64,000 bases of DNA from Lottia gigantea (taxonomy: Eukaryota; Mollusca; Gastropoda; Lottiidae): assembly GCF_000327385.1 (NCBI RefSeq), contig NW_008710779.1, positions 1,114,811 through 1,178,810 on the forward strand, in the 5' to 3' direction. Below, one piece after another: positions 26,082 through 37,745 of this stretch. Positions within the stretch are counted from its first letter, which is position 1. Each line of letters begins with the position of its first letter. A model generated the notes under the pieces. It was not told the origin of the DNA. It worked only from the letters and a program-made list of their open reading frames with translations, and ran no database searches. Position numbers and translations under genes: made by a program.

Positions 26082-26975
26082 CAATTTTTCGTGTTGTTTC
26101 ACAATAGTCATTGTCATTGTCCAGACGTGTACATGACTGTGCACATTTTGCTAACGCATCTTGATATAGGTCCCCCATTACTTCGATACTAAATGAGTAT
26201 ATGAAATTACATAAATAGTTCACTCTTTAGTGAATACTATTAACATCTTTTGGATAGTCCGCTGCGCATCTGTCCAATATTTGAACCCAAGCCACCTAAC
26301 GAAGAAGTTGTAGCCCCATGTAATGTTTTGTCATTATCTGCAGATTGCGTAACGGCTACCTTGTTATCGTGCAATCCTCTTAGAGGTCTTCCTGAATATT
26401 TGTAGCTAGTGCATTAGACAGCACATAAAACCTTGGCCTTTTATCTTGAATATTTGCATTATACCCTACTCCAATGAGATCAAATTACGGTTATATGGAA
26501 ACGACGAGGAAATTGATACCATCTCAACTGCTAGTTTACAACCAAATGCTTCAATAAAATATAACGCAATATTATTTCATTTCAAATTTAATAACATATT
26601 ATTTGGAATGATTGTCATTTTCTTTCGCCTTCTGCAATTGTAAAAGGCATGGAATGTCGATAAATTGTTCAGAGTCAACGTCACTAATGAAGAGAAAAAT
26701 GTTTCAATAAAACAAGCGTTCTGGACACAAATGATGGGGTAATCTGATAATGTTTCCAAGAACATACGTATATATAAAAAACAAGATAGCCTGAGTGACA
26801 TGAAATACAATTTAAGCAAAACCATCGTTGTAAGGTCTTTTGCTCGAAGTAAAATCTTTAAACTAAAGTCATGAACTCTACTAAGCGCCTAAAAGATGGG
26901 GAGACGCAGATTGATATTGTGCCTTTCCGAATCTTAGGGCAACCGAATTTGCAAAGATGATCATTTTAGAGGTGG
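26082..26975. repeat. Rearranged duplication, copy 1 (interrupted)
   Basis: Two parts, 26,082-26,403 and 26,816-26,975, are nearly identical to one continuous stretch in copy 2 (about 27,096-27,561). Copy 1 has 412 bp of extra sequence (26,404-26,815) between them. That extra segment lacks GT-AG ends on either strand, so it looks like an insertion into copy 1 or a deletion from copy 2 rather than an intron. Both copies carry a minus-strand open frame for the peptide described under copy 2. Confidence 0.8.
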
Positions 26976-27076
26976 TTGGAGCCTTGGGGAATCTCATCAT
27001 CAGTCCATTGATCAGAGTTGAGGGTTTAGGGATCAATTTAAGCGATATCGCATAGCAGTTTGCGATTCAAAATAAC

Positions 27077-27581
27077 CCATTTTGCGATCCAATATTTTTC
27101 GTGTTGTTTCACAATAGTCATTGTCATTGTCCAGACGTGTACATGACTGTGCACATTTTGCTAACGCATCTTGATATAGGTCCCCCATTACTTCGATACT
27201 AAATGAGTATATGAAATTACATAAATAGTTCACTCTTTAGTGAATACTATTAACATCTTTTGGATAGTCCGCTGCGCATCTGTCCAATGTTTGAACCCAA
27301 GCCACCGAACGAAGAAGTTGTAGCCCCATGTAATGTTTTGTCATTATCTGCAGATTGCGTAACGGCTACCTTGTTATCGTGCAATCCTCTTAGAGGTCTT
27401 CCTGAATATTTGAGCAAAACCATCGTTGTAAGGTCTTTTGCTCGAAGTAAAATCTTTAAACTAAAGTTATGAACTCTACTAAGCGCCTAAAAGATGGGGA
27501 GACGCAGATTGATATCGCGCCTTTCCGAATCTCAGAGCAACCGAATTTGCAAAGATTATCATTTTGCGATCCAATATTTCC
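27077..27581. repeat. Rearranged duplication, copy 2, between short direct repeats
   Basis: The continuous counterpart of copy 1. It lies between two copies of CATTTTGCGATCCAATATTT (27,077 and 27,562), which looks like duplicated target DNA. Part of that repeat may be shared microhomology. On the minus strand it holds a 57-codon ATG-to-stop frame (27,423-27,250) whose product starts MVLLKYSGRP and ends SGLSKRC. The same frame minus its start is open in copy 1 with one amino-acid change seen (L to F). A second minus frame (27,033-27,233) includes a DALAKCAQSCTRLDND segment shared with copy 1. I do not recognise either peptide. Confidence 0.75.
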
Positions 27582-27957
27582 TTTCATTTGAATTTATCAC
27601 GACGATCTTCGAATCAAATCAATTTTTCGTGCAAATTTTTAGCCAAATCTACAAATATAACTACATAACCTTAAGTTTGCTATTAGAACATTTTAAATTG
27701 CTATCGATATTTTAATAAATGAGAATCAAAATTGAACTTGAGTAGTCAAATCTAAAATTTAAAGTGATAAACTGCTAGACTAATCAAAATTTTCAATCTG
27801 AATTGAACCCTGCCTCTGATGACTGACAATTCACAGCACGATCTGATCGTTTACCTTAGCGGTTGGAATCTGTGACCATGCAGACGATCAAGTTGGCATA
27901 ATTGGCGTAATTAACTCGCATAAATTTAAAAGGAAACTATCTGATTCATCTCTTTCT
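27582..27957. other. Non-coding stretch, nothing recognised
   Basis: No supported feature. Confidence 0.4.
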
Positions 27958-28194
27958 ATCAGACCCTTTGAATAAGATCATCGATTTTGGTCTTGAATAT
28001 TTGTAAATATTCTTCAGAAGTACTAGAAATGTACTAAAATCGCACAATTCCTTCAAAAATACCTTAAACTAGGAATTTCATTTTCTATTTCTATATATGT
28101 CTTTTCTATAATATGACGGAGTCTCAATGAAAAATTTCCTTTTCTGAGACTAAGGTACGATTGGTCAAACGGATAGCGAATCTGTCCCTTTAAT
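27958..28194 (-). mobile_element. MITE family A copy (minus orientation)
   Basis: Reads as the reverse of family A, from GGTCTTGAATATTTGTAAAT and TCTTCAGAAGTACTAGAAAT through AAGGTACGATTGGTCAAACG to CTGTCCCTTTAA at the right end. The central block with the ACACACATGG string is deleted, so the copy is short. Confidence 0.75.
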
Positions 28195-28682
28195 AGTAAG
28201 TCCACATTGTCTTGTAAACTTCTTCAACTATATGTTAGAATTGTGAAATATAAAATTATAACTATTAAACGCCTTCATCTCTTTCTGTCCCCGGGCCTAA
28301 AATAAGTTTTTACCGCTGGAATATCTGCTTTGATCTGAGATATTATCTGAGAACATATATATCTAATCAGATTGGTAGTCCATTGGAAGACAATTCTACC
28401 TGAAAATTCTACACAAGAGCTATGTTTTGTAATGTGGGTAAAAGGCAAAATTCGCCCAAGCACAAGGTTAATGGCTATATTTTGAGTATGGTTTGAACAA
28501 TAAAACTCCCACCAAAACGTAAATTACAACGCAGAAAGGCTTTCCCCGTTTTTAATATATGATATGATATAGGGCAATTATAATGCTTTTAGGACAATTA
28601 TTCGCCACTGTAAAATATCGATGTCTTGTTTGTTTGAAGTAATATAGATATGGTATATAATGAAAATATCTGCCAGGAAGTT
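28195..28682. other. Spacer between two oppositely oriented family A copies
   Basis: No gene or repeat recognised. A 62-codon minus frame here has no supporting features. Confidence 0.4.
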
Positions 28683-28882
28683 CTTCAAGAGACAGATTTT
28701 TGGCTAAGCTAATCAGTGATAGTGTTCACAGCTCACCGCCTTCAAATCCATATGAAATCCCTAGTTGGAGATATTTTTGAAGGAAATTTGCGATTTTCGT
28801 ACAGTTCTACTACTTCTGAAGATTATTTACAAATATTCAAGACTCAGATAAATCCCTCAAAATGACTGTCCCTTTAAAATTT
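28683..28882 (+). mobile_element. MITE family A copy (plus orientation, shortened)
   Basis: Contains GGCTAAGCTAATCAGTGATA, CACAGCTCACCGCCTTCAAA and TACTTCTGAAGATTATTTAC, ending in ACTGTCCCTTTAA. A middle segment is missing. It faces the copy at 27,958-28,194 across about 490 bp. Confidence 0.75.
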
Positions 28883-29071
28883 ATTTCTGAAATAAAATAA
28901 TGAATAAAACACTTCTCAATTGTCGGATTTACTATGATGATGAAATAAAATACCAAATATTTTGCCATGAATCAGAGAATTTTTAAATTAGTATTAACAA
29001 ATGTCAACTGTCTGAGGTAACAATAATTAGCGGTTATTGACAGAAACTTTGTGTCAGGTTATATTACGAAA

Positions 29072-29755
29072 CCATTGGTGACCCACTCTTTGATGTACTC
29101 AGAACAATACATTGATGACCCACTCTGTGATGTACTCAGAGCAATACATTGATTACCTAATCTGTAGTGTGATCAGAGCAATACATTGATGACCCACTCT
29201 GGGATGTAGTGAAAACGATACCCTGGTGACCCACTCTGTGATGTAGTGAGAGCAATACATTGATGACCTAATCTGTAGTGTACTGAGAGCAATGCATTGT
29301 TGATCCAATCTGTAGTGTACTAAGAGCAATGCATTGGTGACCCAATCTGTAGTGTACTGAGAGCAATACATTGGTGACCCACTATGTGATGTACTCAGAG
29401 CAATAAGTCGATGACCCACTTTGGGGTGTTATCAAAGCAATGCATTGGTGACCCACTTTGGGATGTTCTCAGAGCAATGCATTGTTGGTCCACTCTGTAT
29501 AATACTCAGAGCAATACATTGATGACATAATCTGTAGTGTACTCAGAGCAATACATTCTTGACCAACTCTGCGATGTATTGTTGAGCAATGCATTGGTGA
29601 CCCAATCTGTAGTGTACTGAGAGCAATGCATTGGTAACCCACTGTGTAATTTACTGAGAACAATATATTGTTTACCCTTTCTGGGGTATATCGAGGCCAA
29701 TGCATTCTGTGGTGTACTCATAGCAATACATTACCCCCACACTCAGGACAATACA
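29072..29755. repeat. Tandem array, unit about 37 bp, roughly 18 copies
   Basis: Units close to TGATGACCCACTCTGTGATG then TACTCAGAGCAATACAT. Variant units carry CTAATCTGTAGTGTACTGAG instead, and the two types are interspersed. Several minus-strand frames of 71-88 codons stay open across the array only because of repeat composition; the 37-bp period is not a multiple of three, so the frames do not encode a regular peptide repeat. Confidence 0.9.
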
Positions 29756-30566
29756 CTCTTTGGTGTACGTATTTTCTTATAACTGACCAAAATTGATTAT
29801 GTCGGATCAAGAAAGTTATCAAGGTACTGATAGTATTTAATGCATAAAATGAATCATGAATTTTCTTTTTTATCTTTGACGGTTCCTTTCATTCAATTTA
29901 TAACAGATATACAGACGCGTTACTGATTGTTTTTTAATGTTAACATGACGTTATATAACTTAATAAAATTTAGATTGTTTCCATTAGTATTTTATCTGTC
30001 TCTCATTATCTAGTCAGATGCAGACCGGTTAGATGTAAAACTCCTATAATTTACGTTTAATATCGGACAATCGTTAAATATGGTATTTAATTATTGGTAG
30101 CAAACGCATTAAATACTACACATTAAAATAACGTAATCAATAACTTTACATTGTGATTGTCAAGAATCTTAACACATAACTGGGATAGAACCCCACCCCC
30201 TCCCCTCCCATTCACTTCCCCGTTGCGATCTCTTATACGTATAAATGTATACATTATGTATCATTTTTGACAACTAAAAGAAACACAAAAGAAACACTGA
30301 AAAGTAGATACCGTTTCATGAAATGATAGATTTGGTGGCGAAATGTCGCAATTTTTTTCTTAAGGGATGTGTTGATCAATCGGAACGGATAGAATTATAT
30401 CAGAATGGTCTAGCCAGTTATTGAAGATTCCTGTTTACAGAAAATTCTGGATAAACAATAATGACCAGACTATAGACTCCATTATACAAGACATAATCAA
30501 TTACAAGACCTGGAACTATTAGCAATAATACGACTATCAGTCTAGTCTGTAGATCGCATTGTTATT
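29756..30566. other. Non-coding stretch, nothing recognised
   Basis: AT-rich, with a C-rich tract near 30,192-30,212. No gene or repeat is supported. Confidence 0.4.
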
Positions 30567-30581
30567 TATTCCTCACTCAAA

Positions 30582-30944
30582 TGAAATGAATGGAGTTTTA
30601 CGTCCTACTCTTCTGCACCTTGTGGGCTAATGAAGACGGGCAACGCCATGCAGGGTGCCATGAGGGAAATTTTGCCAGGACAGCGGCATTAGCCTGCTCT
30701 TTTTCGATTTCCAACTGTCGAGGGATCTTTAACGTGCACAGCCTGTAGCACACGAGGCCTCGGTTTATTGTGCCATCCGAACGACTAGACGCTTTTTCCA
30801 TGTCAGCCCCTCTTACCTGCATCACTGACAGGGGGAAACCAGGTTGAAAAATCCGAAGGTAATTATCTCGACCTATGCCGAGATTGAACCTTGGACCTTC
30901 AGGTTAGCGAGCAAGCGTCTAACTCACTGAGCCACCGCGGCTCC
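30582..30944 (-). mobile_element. tRNA-derived SINE, full length, with 15-bp target duplication
   Basis: The reference copy for this family, 363 bp. Read on the minus strand it starts GGAGCCGCGGTGGCTCAGTG (tRNA-like head with box A) and has box B as GGTTCAATCTC. A core follows that includes TTGTCGTTCGGATGG-like and TGCACGTTAAAGATCCC strings, and it ends in an ACTCCATTCATTTCAT tail. The flanks carry a perfect 15-bp direct repeat, TATTCCTCACTCAAA (30,567-30,581 and 30,945-30,959), the mark of LINE-driven insertion. Other copies lie at 6.4, 13.8, 16.7 and 43.9 kb. The core may be one of the conserved metazoan SINE domains, which I could not confirm. Confidence 0.9.
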
Positions 30945-30959
30945 TATTCCTCACTCAAA

Positions 30960-31787
30960 GACATTTTGCCAACGAGAGCGAATCAATGATTACTCCTTCC
31001 ATGACTCTCGTTACTCTTTGTATCTTCTCGCAAAAGGTGAATATATTACAATGATAGCTGTTTTCTGTTTTATTATTTCAATTTGTCCACCTTATTCAAA
31101 ATATGCAAAACGAGTGCATAGGCCTACAAATTGTTTACTAATTTGAAATTTAAATTTTAAGTCAATTTATACTATGAATACCATTTGAAAGCCTATATTC
31201 AATTCACAAAATAATAATCAGTGAAATTCCGACAAAATCTAGAGTATGGTAATTCCTTTATCTACAATCAATCATGTTGAAAGGAAACAGACTAGTTGAC
31301 AAATACTCCCACAATCTCTAGACGTTATTCCTAATAGTTTTGTCAAAGTTGCCACTTCCTTTCAAATATAAATTCAAAATGGCTGCTACAATGGCTGCTT
31401 AAAAAGAAACATTAACGATTGAAATTGATCTGCCGCTTCAATGTTACTAATTAAACCATACATATACATATAGAATTTCTAATCAGCTCGGTTGTCCATT
31501 GCCTCATCCCGACATGGGTTTTATAATGTGAACATCTACGACCTATAACGCGGTGAAATTTGATAATTTTTTCTTGAATATAGGCCTATCTATACTTAAA
31601 AGTCAATAATTGTTTTGCATTTTACAAGAATGCGGATTAAGCTTTTTGTTATTTATCGCTGCCAATTTCAAATTACTCTACTTTTCATTTCGTACGTAAG
31701 AAATCTAGAATAATGAATTATTCTATCTGAAACTTATTAATTTCTTAAGATTTAATTAAAGTTTTTTACAATTTAAACAAGATAAGG
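30960..31787. other. Non-coding stretch, nothing recognised
   Basis: No supported feature. Confidence 0.4.
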
Positions 31788-31968
31788 CAAATTAATTTTC
31801 CATAAAAAGTCGCTGTAAAGCTTGTGAACTATAGAACACATTTTTCACCTTCTACGCTAAAAGTTACTGAATGTGTTCTTGAAGAATGGGGCTAGTAATT
31901 AATTTTCCATAAAAGTCACGTTAAAGCTTGTGTATTTTCACTTTCTACGATTAAAGTTACCGAATGCG
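31788..31968. repeat. Direct duplication, unit about 90-105 bp
   Basis: AATTAATTTTCCATAAAAAG, then TAAAGCTTGTG, TTTTCACCTTCTACG and AAAGTTACTGAATGTGTTC recur in the same order about 105 bp later, with small deletions. Confidence 0.7.
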
Positions 31969-32677
31969 TTCATAGAATTTTCCAAAAATGTAGGATTTGA
32001 TATATGATCATTAAAAATATATACAGTTATTTTAGTATTGTCCAATTTATCCCAGGCGTTTTTTCTGAACTCTTTCGACGCGTGATGGGGAAACTGCAAT
32101 ATAAATATATGTATATTTTTTTCAACAAAATTTTATTGTATCACAAGCCCATAGAAGAACCGTTAAACCTAACGAAAATGGGAAATAGATTTGACTCACA
32201 ACACCCAAGAATATTCCGTTCTAAAACGGACTGTAGCCTTCCCTGACTTGTAACTTGGCGGAAATGTACTTTAACAAATCTGCTTACTGTAGTTAGTGCA
32301 TTCCATCTGTGAAGCATCTACAAGACGGTATGTCTCCACTACAACTTACAAAGTCAATTCCTTCACTCAACGAGAACACTGAGCGCAGTAGAGAATTTTG
32401 TATAAAACGCTAAAGACATAATCCCTAGAAGTAGATTCATATGATGCACGGGTTCGCCTATAAATACACTATACTATCATATGTTATTGATAATACACTT
32501 AAAATTCTGTGTCAGAAATCTTCGATCACTTAATGACAACTTTTCAAAAACAAAACATGATGAGAAAAGCTAATCCAATATCGTAAGGAAAACAATCCAG
32601 CATGATTGAAACGGTGGATATTTTAAGTAAAATTTGTCCAGAAGATATAATAATTGTCTGTAAAATTGTCCTATCGT
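31969..32677. other. Non-coding stretch, nothing recognised
   Basis: An 80-codon plus-strand frame (32,004-32,246) shows no recognisable domain. Confidence 0.35.
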
Positions 32678-32993
32678 ACTGCGTCATTTGTTGTGATTTG
32701 TTTTGTTTTTGCTTTAAGTGAGCGTTACTAAATCCTACTGCGTCATTTGTTTTTTTCTGTAGGTGAGCGTTCCTAAATCCTACTTCGTCATTTGTTTTGA
32801 TTTGGTTTTTTTCTTTGGTTGAGCGTTACTAAATCCTACTTCGTCTTTTGTTTTGATTTGATTCTTTCCTTAGTTAAGCATTACTAAATCCTACTTCGTC
32901 ATTTGTTTTGATTTGTTGTTTTCTTTAGTTGAGCGTTCCTAATTCCTATTTCGTCATTTGTTTTTATTGTTTTACTATAGTTAAGCGTTTCTA
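32678..32993. repeat. Tandem array, unit about 46-57 bp, six copies
   Basis: Units start GAGCGTTACTAAATCCTACT, continue CGTCATTTGTTTTGATTTG and end in a T-rich stretch of variable length before TTGAGCG or TTAAGCG. Length differences come from the T-rich segment. Confidence 0.85.
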
Positions 32994-35900
32994 AAAAACA
33001 ATCTTATTCATGCACATTAAATCAGGTTACCTGTTCGATCGAAGGCAGTGTAACTCAATTAAAGTTTTTCTTGCCGCTGGTGACCATGTGGTACCGATGC
33101 AGTAATGTTTTATTCTTGCAACACGTACATTGAACGCACTCTCCTGTTCATTAAACAATTTTATTTTTAAAGTGATGCTGAGGTATTAACTCTTCATTTT
33201 TTCAAGCACAAGCACACAAAATCAGTAAAGAACATTACAAAATTTTACAATTTAAATCTTACCTTTCAGCGTGAAAAGTATCCGTATACAAATAACAGCA
33301 AAAACTTTTTTTAAATGAAAGTACAGCAATATAGTTAAAAAAAATTTAAGATTTAATATTGAATTAGAATAAAATTAATACAGAAAATGGCTATTGTATG
33401 CCACAAAATATTGTAACTAAATATTGCCTTACCTTTGTTAAAAAATTGGAGTATCGTCAAAATAGATTCACTGTACACAAATATAAAGAGTTTGGCGAAA
33501 AGTTTCGAAGGAAAAAGGATAGCGTGATTGAAGTTAAGTCGTTTTATTCTTCGATCCGATGACACTTTACTTGAATCATACGTAAGAGAGAAACTATAGC
33601 AATGTATGCCAATATCCGCCGTTTCTTCCTTAATTCGACAATAACAAGACCTTTTTCATTCTAACTGTCCGTCTCTCAAGTACATCTATGCCTTCAATAG
33701 ATAGGGAAAGTTTTTAAAAGTTTAGTTCTGAGCAAGATTTGTAGAGTGGTAGCGAGACAGTAGAGATAATTTATCGATATCATCAAATGAACACCTACAA
33801 GATTAGTGAGGCACGATGGTTAATAGTTATTTATCGGAAAGGTCAGGTATTCCTATCTTCAGATTATTGTTTCAAAACAGATCAAAGCTGCAGCTTCAGG
33901 TCAGTTGTAGAGCAAAATATAAATTGATTGACTATGATTGCAAAAAATTGCCTTTTAAGCCTATTTTTAGATACAAAATCGATTGTCCTCTGGGCTCAAG
34001 CAGGGCGGACGGTCGTAACTCTCAGGTGAAAATTCTTTTATAAATCACGTTGCTCAAGAAAGCATACAAGTATAATTATAAGAAGTTTTTTTTTCTTCAT
34101 TTTGTTTTCTCTTCACTAAAAGTAGTACGGTAATTTCTGGTTCCACGGAAGACATGAGAATCTAGTCATCGCATAGAGGCAATCAACCTAAAACTATTCT
34201 TTAGAATTTTTAAAAACTGGTTAAAAATGCTAAGGGTAATTTAAATCATTTGATGTATGTATGTATGTCTTTTGAAATGGTTTAAATGGTTTAAGTCCGA
34301 TATTGGTATGTTTTTTTTTAATGTACCTGGGCATTCGTGATCGAGGATGGAAATTTCTGAAGGTTCTCTCTTATTATGATCCATTTTCCCACATAATTTC
34401 GCTATTTTGGCAAATTCAATACTATGGATAAAAATTTGTTAAACGGAACACCAACAACGATAGAAACTTCTATGGTTCTCGTTTCTACACAGTGTTGCGG
34501 CAATGTTTCACGATTTATTTTACCGTTTTGAGCCTTCACAGTTCTCAGACAGGCTTTGTCCCCTGGTTGAACCAATAATTCGATACATCTCCTGGTTTTA
34601 TTTCTAATTCAAAGAATTGGGTATCTGATATTTGATGGCGATGTCGATTTCAAGACTTAAGATCGAAATAATAGGGTTAAATCTACAATGTAAGACAAAG
34701 GAACACAGCCCACGCTCACTTGTATTTCTATAACACTCACTTGTGTTTTTCAATACATAATTGTGAGAAATATCGATGTTTTTTTATAATACTTTAGTTA
34801 TACTTCCTGATATTTAACATTGATTTTAACTTCATTTATTTGTTTTTTGGGTATTAATATTCAATTTATCGATCTGAAATGATCGATCAAGTTCAAGGCC
34901 GTATAAAATTATACTGCCAGAATAAGTTAATCTTTGATTTGACACAATATAACGCATGACAAAATTTTTATTTGTAGAAAAATTCGTGAAAAAAGATATA
35001 AAAAAATTGCATTTGAAACTTAGTTAAATCGAGAGAAGCGACATTTCAATCGAAACAAACGACATATTTTAGAGAGTTAGGGGCGTTCTCGTTGATTAAA
35101 GATACATTTGTTTAAAAAAGACACTTCTTAAATTTCAATGTTGAGGCTTTTTGACTCTTTTGTCTGCGATATTATTCTACATACAATTTGGTAGACTTAT
35201 TGTGAATCAAAACAAATTTGCATTAAAAGGACTGGCTCCAATTTTGTATTTTATTGAACCGAAATATACAATATTTCCATATCTACACATGTTTTCCGGT
35301 TTTCTGAACGAAAACATACGTTTAAGTTTATACAACCGCTAACGGCTGTGAGTGAAGGTTATGCGTCTGGCATTCAGTGCCATATATGGTTCAAGTATAT
35401 CATGACCCACGAAGATATTGTCTAGAACATGGAAAAAAATTGCCTAATTACTTTATTAACACCCACTGACACAGTGGTTTAACTGATAACACCGCTATTT
35501 ATGGTGGTTGGTACCCCAGGCTATGTTCATTTCCTGGCCTCCATAGTAGGATTGGTCAAATCAATCGTTTGAATGGAATATGATTATTGATAACTAGATT
35601 TCAGAGAATTATTGATAGTTTTACGTAAAGGAATACAAAAGTGGGTTTCTAGCCTGTTTATGTGTATCGAGGACACTTGTACGTGAAGCTTCTAATTGGT
35701 ATCCGATCTTCCTGTATATATATTTTCAGACATTATGAATAGATTCAGGACGTCACTAAATACCATTAAAGTTATAGCCATAGCCTTAGGAGCCAAAAAT
35801 CTGTTTCTTAGAGAAAAAAAACACTGAAAAGCTAGACTTATGTACCTCAGTAGGCTACAAATATTTTACCATTAGCAGAATCATTGTGTTCATAATTCAT

Positions 35901-36023
35901 ATTTTCAGACGACGAATTCTGTTTTGGTTATTATCGATATTTTTGTACCGTTTTGACGGGCTAGTATCTGGAACACGGGATCTATAGTAGTTTGTTTGAG
36001 AAATCACAGCCTATTAATTTTTG
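32994..36023. other. Non-coding stretch, nothing firm
   Basis: About 3 kb of AT-rich sequence. A short ATGT microsatellite lies near 34,254-34,268. The several frames of 60-75 codons show no recognisable motif. Confidence 0.4.
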
Positions 36024-36220
36024 TCATGTGTATCAGGGACATTGATAGCATCAATTTGCATCATTCCAATTTTCAATCAGACGGCCGTAGTTCCTGCAAA
36101 TTCACTAAAACTAAGTGTTTGATGACGTCCCTAATCGCAAATTGATCCCGAAACATATACATGTGTATATATGTAATGTGTTTTTTTTAGAAAACCTTTT
36201 TAAAATCTTTACAATATGGA
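36024..36220. mobile_element. MITE family B, partial copy
   Basis: The left arm is recognisable: TCAGGGACATTGATAGCATC, CATTCCAATTTTCAATCAGA and GTTTGATGACGTC. The right arm is mostly lost, leaving TTTAGAAAACCTTTTT and CTTTACAAT at the end. Confidence 0.65.
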
Positions 36221-37380
36221 GTTGTGTATATACATTAAAGCGCATCACAAAACCCCTTCTTTTTGATTAGTTTTCTACTTTCTGAATTATGCATATGATG
36301 ATGAAGAAATCTTTGTAACTCCCTTTTATGATGTTCTCCGCCATATTATCATAGTTTTATCAGAAAAGATAATGTAAAATATGAGGTCAAATCGATTGTA
36401 GACAAAGATTTGAATTAATCAAATAGACTCTAAATTGAAAATATTGACTATCTGATTTATTATGATAACAACACAATTTAACATATTATCTTTAATGAAT
36501 TGACAAGTTTTCAACCCAAATTTGGTCGAAGAATGTGCCAAAGTTCATGGTAGTTCAGGTAAACATAAGATGTCGTTTTAAAGTACTGTTGTTGGTTGAC
36601 GCAATTAGTTTTCATCGGAAATGAAAGCGCATGAATTATTATGTAACTTTTAAACACTTATTGCATACTGTTACTGGAAGCCAAATTGGCAATATTGTTC
36701 TGATTCAGATGTTAAGGGTCACAGACTTTTTCTTTGGCGAAGACGTCCAATTGCTGAATCTAAATGCAAAGCAGCTTGATAGATTAACTGAGAGTACTAA
36801 CACATAATGCATCTTTCTAACAGTATAATCATCGAAATGATATCAGTTATCCAAGACAGCACCAACTTAGGGGCTTCAACACGTGAGGTTCAAAATGGCG
36901 TCTTGAAGAGACTGTTTTCTGTAAGGAGCATACAGGAAGGAGGTAACAGTTATATCCTTGTTTTAAAATAAAAGCATAATGGTTGCCAAGGAGATAAGAT
37001 GGACCTGTCCTGTTCATAATTTAACTGTTTTTCGTTCTTTCCTAAATATCCTTGCATGCCTTCAAGCAATGGATGGCCTGAACACTGAAATAGCAAAGAA
37101 AAAAAAACCCATGTGCTTACTGTACCTGTTTACACTGACGCAATCTAAGAATTATCATATCATCGGGTTGTTTTATGTCAATGTGTCAAGATAAAGAACA
37201 GATGATCGTGTAAAAAAGTACGCGTAAGACTTTTGGCCTTTGGAATAACAGGAAATGATCTGAAAGAGATTTATATCATACTAGTCTGATGGACAACAAT
37301 AAAATATATTATAGCTACGAATCTGTTCATTATTTCACAGACTCCGATAATATCGTTCTGATATGAATTAATCACCGAGG
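36221..37380. other. Non-coding stretch, nothing recognised
   Basis: No supported gene or repeat. Confidence 0.4.
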
Positions 37381-37745
37381 AGTGCGGGGGATTGTTAGGC
37401 TTTGGCAACAACTCGTCTGAAATATTGGTGCCAGAATGTTAGTCGACTCACATAAAACTCTCCAGAGTTCATCAGTTTAGGCATCTTCCATGGGTGCTGA
37501 TCATGGCATTTGGATGTTGACGCTTGGTCCATCGCTTGTTGTTACATCATATCTCAACGCTATGCCGGATCATTCGCGCTTGTTGGTGCCACTGACCCTA
37601 TGTTGGTGAAGGACATCAGACCTAAACTTCCAACGAAACGATTGAATCTCGGACCATAACCTTCATGTTATACGTCTTATTTCGACGCCTTGTCGGTTCT
37701 TCCATGTTCACCGACCCCAAAGTTGACGAGCAACATGAAACAGAA
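37381..37745. repeat. GC-richer segment with a diverged internal duplication
   Basis: Base composition rises here relative to its flanks. Two sub-units of about 100-115 bp look related: one contains CATATCTCAACGCTATGCCGG followed by GGTGCCACTGACCC and GAAGGACATCAG, the other TTATTTCGACGCCTTGTCGG followed by GTTCACCGACCCC and GAGCAACATGA. This could be an old repeat or a decayed coding segment; I cannot decide. Confidence 0.4.

Noticed and set aside
26404-26815. The 412-bp segment as an intron lost in copy 2 (processed retrocopy)
   Set aside because: The boundaries do not fit GT-AG or GC-AG on either strand, and copy 2 has no poly(A) tract.
29153-29705. Overlapping 71-88-codon minus-strand frames
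   Set aside because: They come from the 37-bp array, whose period is not a multiple of three, so no regular peptide repeat is encoded.
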